Positions 3,903 to 6,793 of a stretch of DNA of 6,793 nucleotides are shown here, in pieces. Positions within the stretch are counted from its first letter, which is position 1. Every line of letters starts with the position of its first letter. The stretch is from assembly GCA_035272605.1 (NCBI GenBank), contig DATEQM010000011.1:1-6793 (forward strand), written 5' to 3'. The position numbers and the translations under genes were made by a program. A model generated the notes under the pieces. That model did not search any database. It was not told the origin of the DNA and saw only the letters and a list, made by a program, of their open reading frames with translations. This stretch comes from JOPF136 sp035272605 (GTDB lineage Bacteria > Acidobacteriota > Terriglobia > Acidiferrales > UBA7541).

Positions 3903-6793
3903 GTGCGAGTCCGGGCTGCGAAACTTCGCGCCGGCGATAGATGAGCAGATACGCCGCGGGTACCACGAAAATGGTGAGAAGGATGGAGGTAAACAGCCCG
4001 CCGATGATCACTCGCGCCAGCGGGGCGTAAGCCTCGCTGCCCGTCTCGAACTTAATCGCCATGGGCAACAGCCCGAAGACCGTGGCCAGCGAAGTCATCA
4101 GGATGGGACGCAGGCGGATGCGGCAGGCGCGCGTGACCGCCTCTTTCAGGCTGTGGCCTTCCGCCCGGAGCACCTTCGCGAAGTCCACGATGAGGATGCT
4201 GTTGGACACCACCATGCCCTGCAGCATCACGATGCCCATCAGGGATTGAATGTTCAACGTGGTCCCCGGCAGCGCCAGCACCACAATCACCCCAACGAGT
4301 CCCGTGGGTACCGCCACCACGATCAGAAAGGGATCCACAAACGAACGGAACTGCGCCACCATGATCAGATAAACCAGCAGTACCGCCAGCAGCAGCCCCA
4401 GACCAAAACTGACAAAGGAGGACTGCATGGTGACCACCAGGCCGCGCATGTCCACCCGAATATTCGGCGGGAGCTTGCTCTGGCTGATGATCTTGGAGAT
4501 TTCTCTTGCCGGTCCTCCGATGTCCTCTCCCGACGGGGCCACGTAAATGTCAATGGTTCTCTCGAGCTGGTAGTGGTCCACTTCCGTGGGGGTCAGGATG
4601 GGCGAGACGGTGGCCACTTGGCTCAGGAAGGTCGGCCGCTTCACGTCCAAGCCTCGCAGGGGCATGGTTTCCAGGCCCTGGATGGATTTGATCTGCCCTT
4701 CCGGATACTGGACGGTGACGAAATAGTTGTTTCCGTTCTTGGGGTCCACCCAGTAGCTCGGCGCAATCATCACGTCGGAAGTGAGCGCGGTGATCAGGTT
4801 GCTCAGCACCTCTTTGGGCGTCAGTTTGAGCTCGGCCGCGCGCACGCGGTTCACATTCACCTGCAGGGCGGGATAATCCATGTCCTGCGGGATATACACG
4901 TCGGACACGCCACGCAGGCCGCGGATCTGCCGGGCCAGTCCTTGCGCGATGTGATTGCACACGTCGAGGTCCATGCCGCTGACCTGGACGTCAATGGGCG
5001 CCGGCACCCCCTGGTTCAGCACCGAGTCCACCAGGCCGCCGGACTGAAAATAGGTGCGCAATTCCGGCATTTCCGCGGCGACGCGCTCCCTCACTTCATG
5101 CATGTAATCGTAGCTGCTCACCTTGTGGTCCTGCGTCAGGCCCACCTGCACAAACGCGGTGTGCATCCCGGAGTTCGGAGTGAAGAGCGAGGAGAGATCC
5201 GGCATCACCCCGATGTTCGAGACTACCGTGCTCAATTCGTCGGGCTTGACCACCTTGCGGACGATGTCCTCCACCTGTTTCACGTACGCTTCCGTGTTTT
5301 CCAGCCGAGTTCCCGTGGGCGCTTTCACGTTGATCACGAACTGTCCGGCGTCCGTGCGCGGGAAAAAGGCCACGCCCACCAGCGGCAAGAGCAGGAAGCA
5401 GGCGCCGAGCAATCCCGAAAATGCGAGAATGGTCTTCCAGGGACGCTCGAGCACAAACCTCACGCCCTTCTCGTACAGTTCGAGCATGCCTTCGAACTGA
5501 ACATTGAATCCCTGGTGGAACCTCGCCCCCCACGACTTCCTCCCCTGGTCTCCGCTCTCGCCATGGGCGAGCATGGGTTTCAGCACGTGCGCGCAGTAGA
5601 GCGGCACCACGGTGACGGCGCAGAAGTATGAGGCGCCGAGCGCGAGGGCCACGGCCAGCGCCAGCGCGCCGAACAGGTACTTGCTGACGCCGAAGAGAAA
5701 CGTCACCGGGAAGAACACCACCACGGCCACCAGCATGATCGCCAGCACCGCCAGGGCCACCTCGTTGGCCCCATGGAGCGCGGCCACCCTCGGCGCCTCG
5801 CCCATTTCCAGATGCCGGTGCACGTTTTCCAGCACCACCACCGAATCGTCAATCAGGCGTGAAAACGCCAAGGCCAGCCCGCTCAGCACCATGCTGTCAA
5901 TGGACAGGTTCATCTGATGGAGAATGAAGAAGGCAATCATCACCGAAAGCGGTATGGAGAGAAAAACGGCGAAGGTAGCCCGCGTGTCGCCCAGGAAGAT
6001 CAGGATCATCACCGCGGTCAGCAGCACTCCCATGCCGCCTTCGCGCATCACCGTCCGGATGGCGTCTTTTACGAAGACGGATTGGTCCAGATCCACGTGG
6101 GTCTTCAATTCCGGGGGAATGTCCCGCAGATGCTCGATGGCCCTGCGAATCCCGTCCACGACCGCGATGGTGTTCGTATTTCCGCCCTGCTTTTGCACCG
6201 GCACGTACACGGACTCTTGCCCGTCCACCCGCACGATGTTGTATTGCAAGTACGAGCCGTCCACGGCCTGGCCGATATCCGCGATGAACACCGTGCTCTC
6301 CCCGCGGGTCTTGACGGGTACCTTATTCAGGGCCTCCGCATCCGGGACCTGGGCATTGGTGTAGAGGTTCCGGTCCACCGGACCCAGCCGCACGTCCCCC
6401 GCTGGCAGGATCAGATTTGACAGGTTGGTCGCCCGCACCACGTCCATGGGGCTCAATTGGTGCGCCTGCAGCTTCACAGGGTCCACGTACACCATAATCT
6501 GCCGGTACTTCCCTCCGTACGGCGGCGGCACCGTGGCCCCCGGTACCCCTGCGATCTGGTTGCGAATCTGGTACTGCAAGTAGTCGTGGAGCTGCGTCTG
6601 GCTCAGCCCCTTGCCCTCCACGGTCAGCAGGCACACCGGCAGGTTGGAGGCTCCCGTGCTCAGCACCACCGGCGGCAGGGTCCCTTCCGGCAGGCGGCGC
6701 AGGTCGGCCATGGCCAGATTCGAGATCTGCGTCACGTCCGCGTTGGCGTCCGTGCCCGGCTGGAAAAAGACCTTGATCAGGCTCACCCCGGTC
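3889..6793 (-). CDS. RND efflux pump inner-membrane permease (N-terminus beyond window)
   Basis: Proton-driven inner-membrane exporter of the RND superfamily, AcrB-like in architecture. The frame is open to the window edge; the GTG at 6786 is an internal valine, as the residues before it (Thr-Gly) continue the family pattern. Counting that valine as 1, 965 residues are visible and about 90, including TM1, are missing. Visible order: porter domain (to about 235), TM2-TM6 (251-396), the cytoplasmic linker, TM7 (451-471), second porter domain starting with FFPRTDAGQF (474-483), and TM8-TM12 (787-949). The TM4 aspartate pair is D313-D314 (LIDDSVVVLEN), matching AcrB Asp407/408, and the TM11 arginine is in RLRPILMTSL (R893). 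Two proton-relay positions are unusual: R310 lies just before the aspartates, and the AcrB Lys940 position is Ser861 (VVSNSILIVDF). The aspartate pair favours a drug/lipophile exporter over a CzcA-type metal pump, but substrate is unknown. It is coupled to the TolC-family gene; the adaptor is not visible. Confidence 0.95.
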   Translation of the reverse strand, partial: TGVSLIKVFFQPGTDANADVTQISNLAMADLRRLPEGTLPPVVLSTGASNLPVCLLTVEGKGLSQTQLHDYLQYQIRNQIAGVPGATVPPPYGGKYRQIMVYVDPVKLQAHQLSPMDVVRATNLSNLILPAGDVRLGPVDRNLYTNAQVPDAEALNKVPVKTRGESTVFIADIGQAVDGSYLQYNIVRVDGQESVYVPVQKQGGNTNTIAVVDGIRRAIEHLRDIPPELKTHVDLDQSVFVKDAIRTVMREGGMGVLLTAVMILIFLGDTRATFAVFLSIPLSVMIAFFILHQMNLSIDSMVLSGLALAFSRLIDDSVVVLENVHRHLEMGEAPRVAALHGANEVALAVLAIMLVAVVVFFPVTFLFGVSKYLFGALALAVALALGASYFCAVTVVPLYCAHVLKPMLAHGESGDQGRKSWGARFHQGFNVQFEGMLELYEKGVRFVLERPWKTILAFSGLLGACFLLLPLVGVAFFPRTDAGQFVINVKAPTGTRLENTEAYVKQVEDIVRKVVKPDELSTVVSNIGVMPDLSSLFTPNSGMHTAFVQVGLTQDHKVSSYDYMHEVRERVAAEMPELRTYFQSGGLVDSVLNQGVPAPIDVQVSGMDLDVCNHIAQGLARQIRGLRGVSDVYIPQDMDYPALQVNVNRVRAAELKLTPKEVLSNLITALTSDVMIAPSYWVDPKNGNNYFVTVQYPEGQIKSIQGLETMPLRGLDVKRPTFLSQVATVSPILTPTEVDHYQLERTIDIYVAPSGEDIGGPAREISKIISQSKLPPNIRVDMRGLVVTMQSSFVSFGLGLLLAVLLVYLIMVAQFRSFVDPFLIVVAVPTGLVGVIVVLALPGTTLNIQSLMGIVMLQGMVVSNSILIVDFAKVLRAEGHSLKEAVTRACRIRLRPILMTSLATVFGLLPMAIKFETGSEAYAPLARVIIGGLFTSILLTIFVVPAAYLLIYRRREVSQPGLAQEAQ

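Noticed and set aside
2708..3940. A 410-codon open frame on the plus strand
   Set aside because: It is antisense to the well-supported TolC-family gene, has low-complexity Arg/Gly-rich composition and no family signature.
3892..5631. A 579-codon open frame on the plus strand
   Set aside because: It lies wholly opposite the RND gene. Its product is rich in His, Arg, Gln and Asp with no recognisable motif, as expected for the complement of GC-rich codons.
6784..6786. GTG at 6786 as the start of the RND permease
   Set aside because: The frame continues upstream to the window edge, and the visible protein begins in the middle of the first porter domain with TM1 absent, so this is an internal valine.

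Overview
The window looks like a GC-rich Gram-negative chromosome segment carrying ordinary envelope genes. Outer-membrane proteins, a periplasmic binding protein and a resistance-nodulation-division (RND) pump are all present. The style of the RND pump (an S-R-L-I-D-[DN]-S stretch in TM4, as I remember it from acidobacterial homologues), the TolC relative and the orphan PstS suggest Acidobacteriota (Solibacter/Bryobacter-like). That placement is inference from protein style, not a search result. I see no tRNA, rRNA, CRISPR array, insertion sequence, integrase or other sign of transfer.

Layout. (1) Positions 1-909, plus strand: the 3' part of a probable outer-membrane beta-barrel protein of unrecognised family; its 5' end lies outside the window. 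(2) Positions 910-1044: a short convergent intergenic region with two inverted repeats, one near each stop codon. (3) Positions 1045-2088, minus strand: a PstS-family periplasmic binding protein whose fold-level match is clear but whose anion-contact residues differ from those of E. coli PstS. (4) Positions 2089-2497: a 409-bp stretch without a convincing gene, containing the pstS ribosome binding site and an inverted repeat. (5) Positions 2498-3892, minus strand: a TolC-family outer-membrane efflux protein. (6) Positions 3889-6793, minus strand: an RND inner-membrane permease, cut by the window edge and missing roughly 90 N-terminal residues.

The RND and TolC genes overlap by an ATGA and are almost certainly cotranscribed and translationally coupled, giving two of the three parts of a tripartite efflux pump. 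The periplasmic adaptor is not in the window and would be expected upstream of the permease, beyond 6793. The pstS-like gene has the same orientation but is separated by 409 bp and has its own strong Shine-Dalgarno sequence, so it is probably expressed separately; no pstC, pstA, pstB or phoU is visible.

I did not find a new multi-gene system. The observations most worth checking are the rearranged charge pattern of the RND proton relay and the altered ligand pocket of the PstS-like protein.
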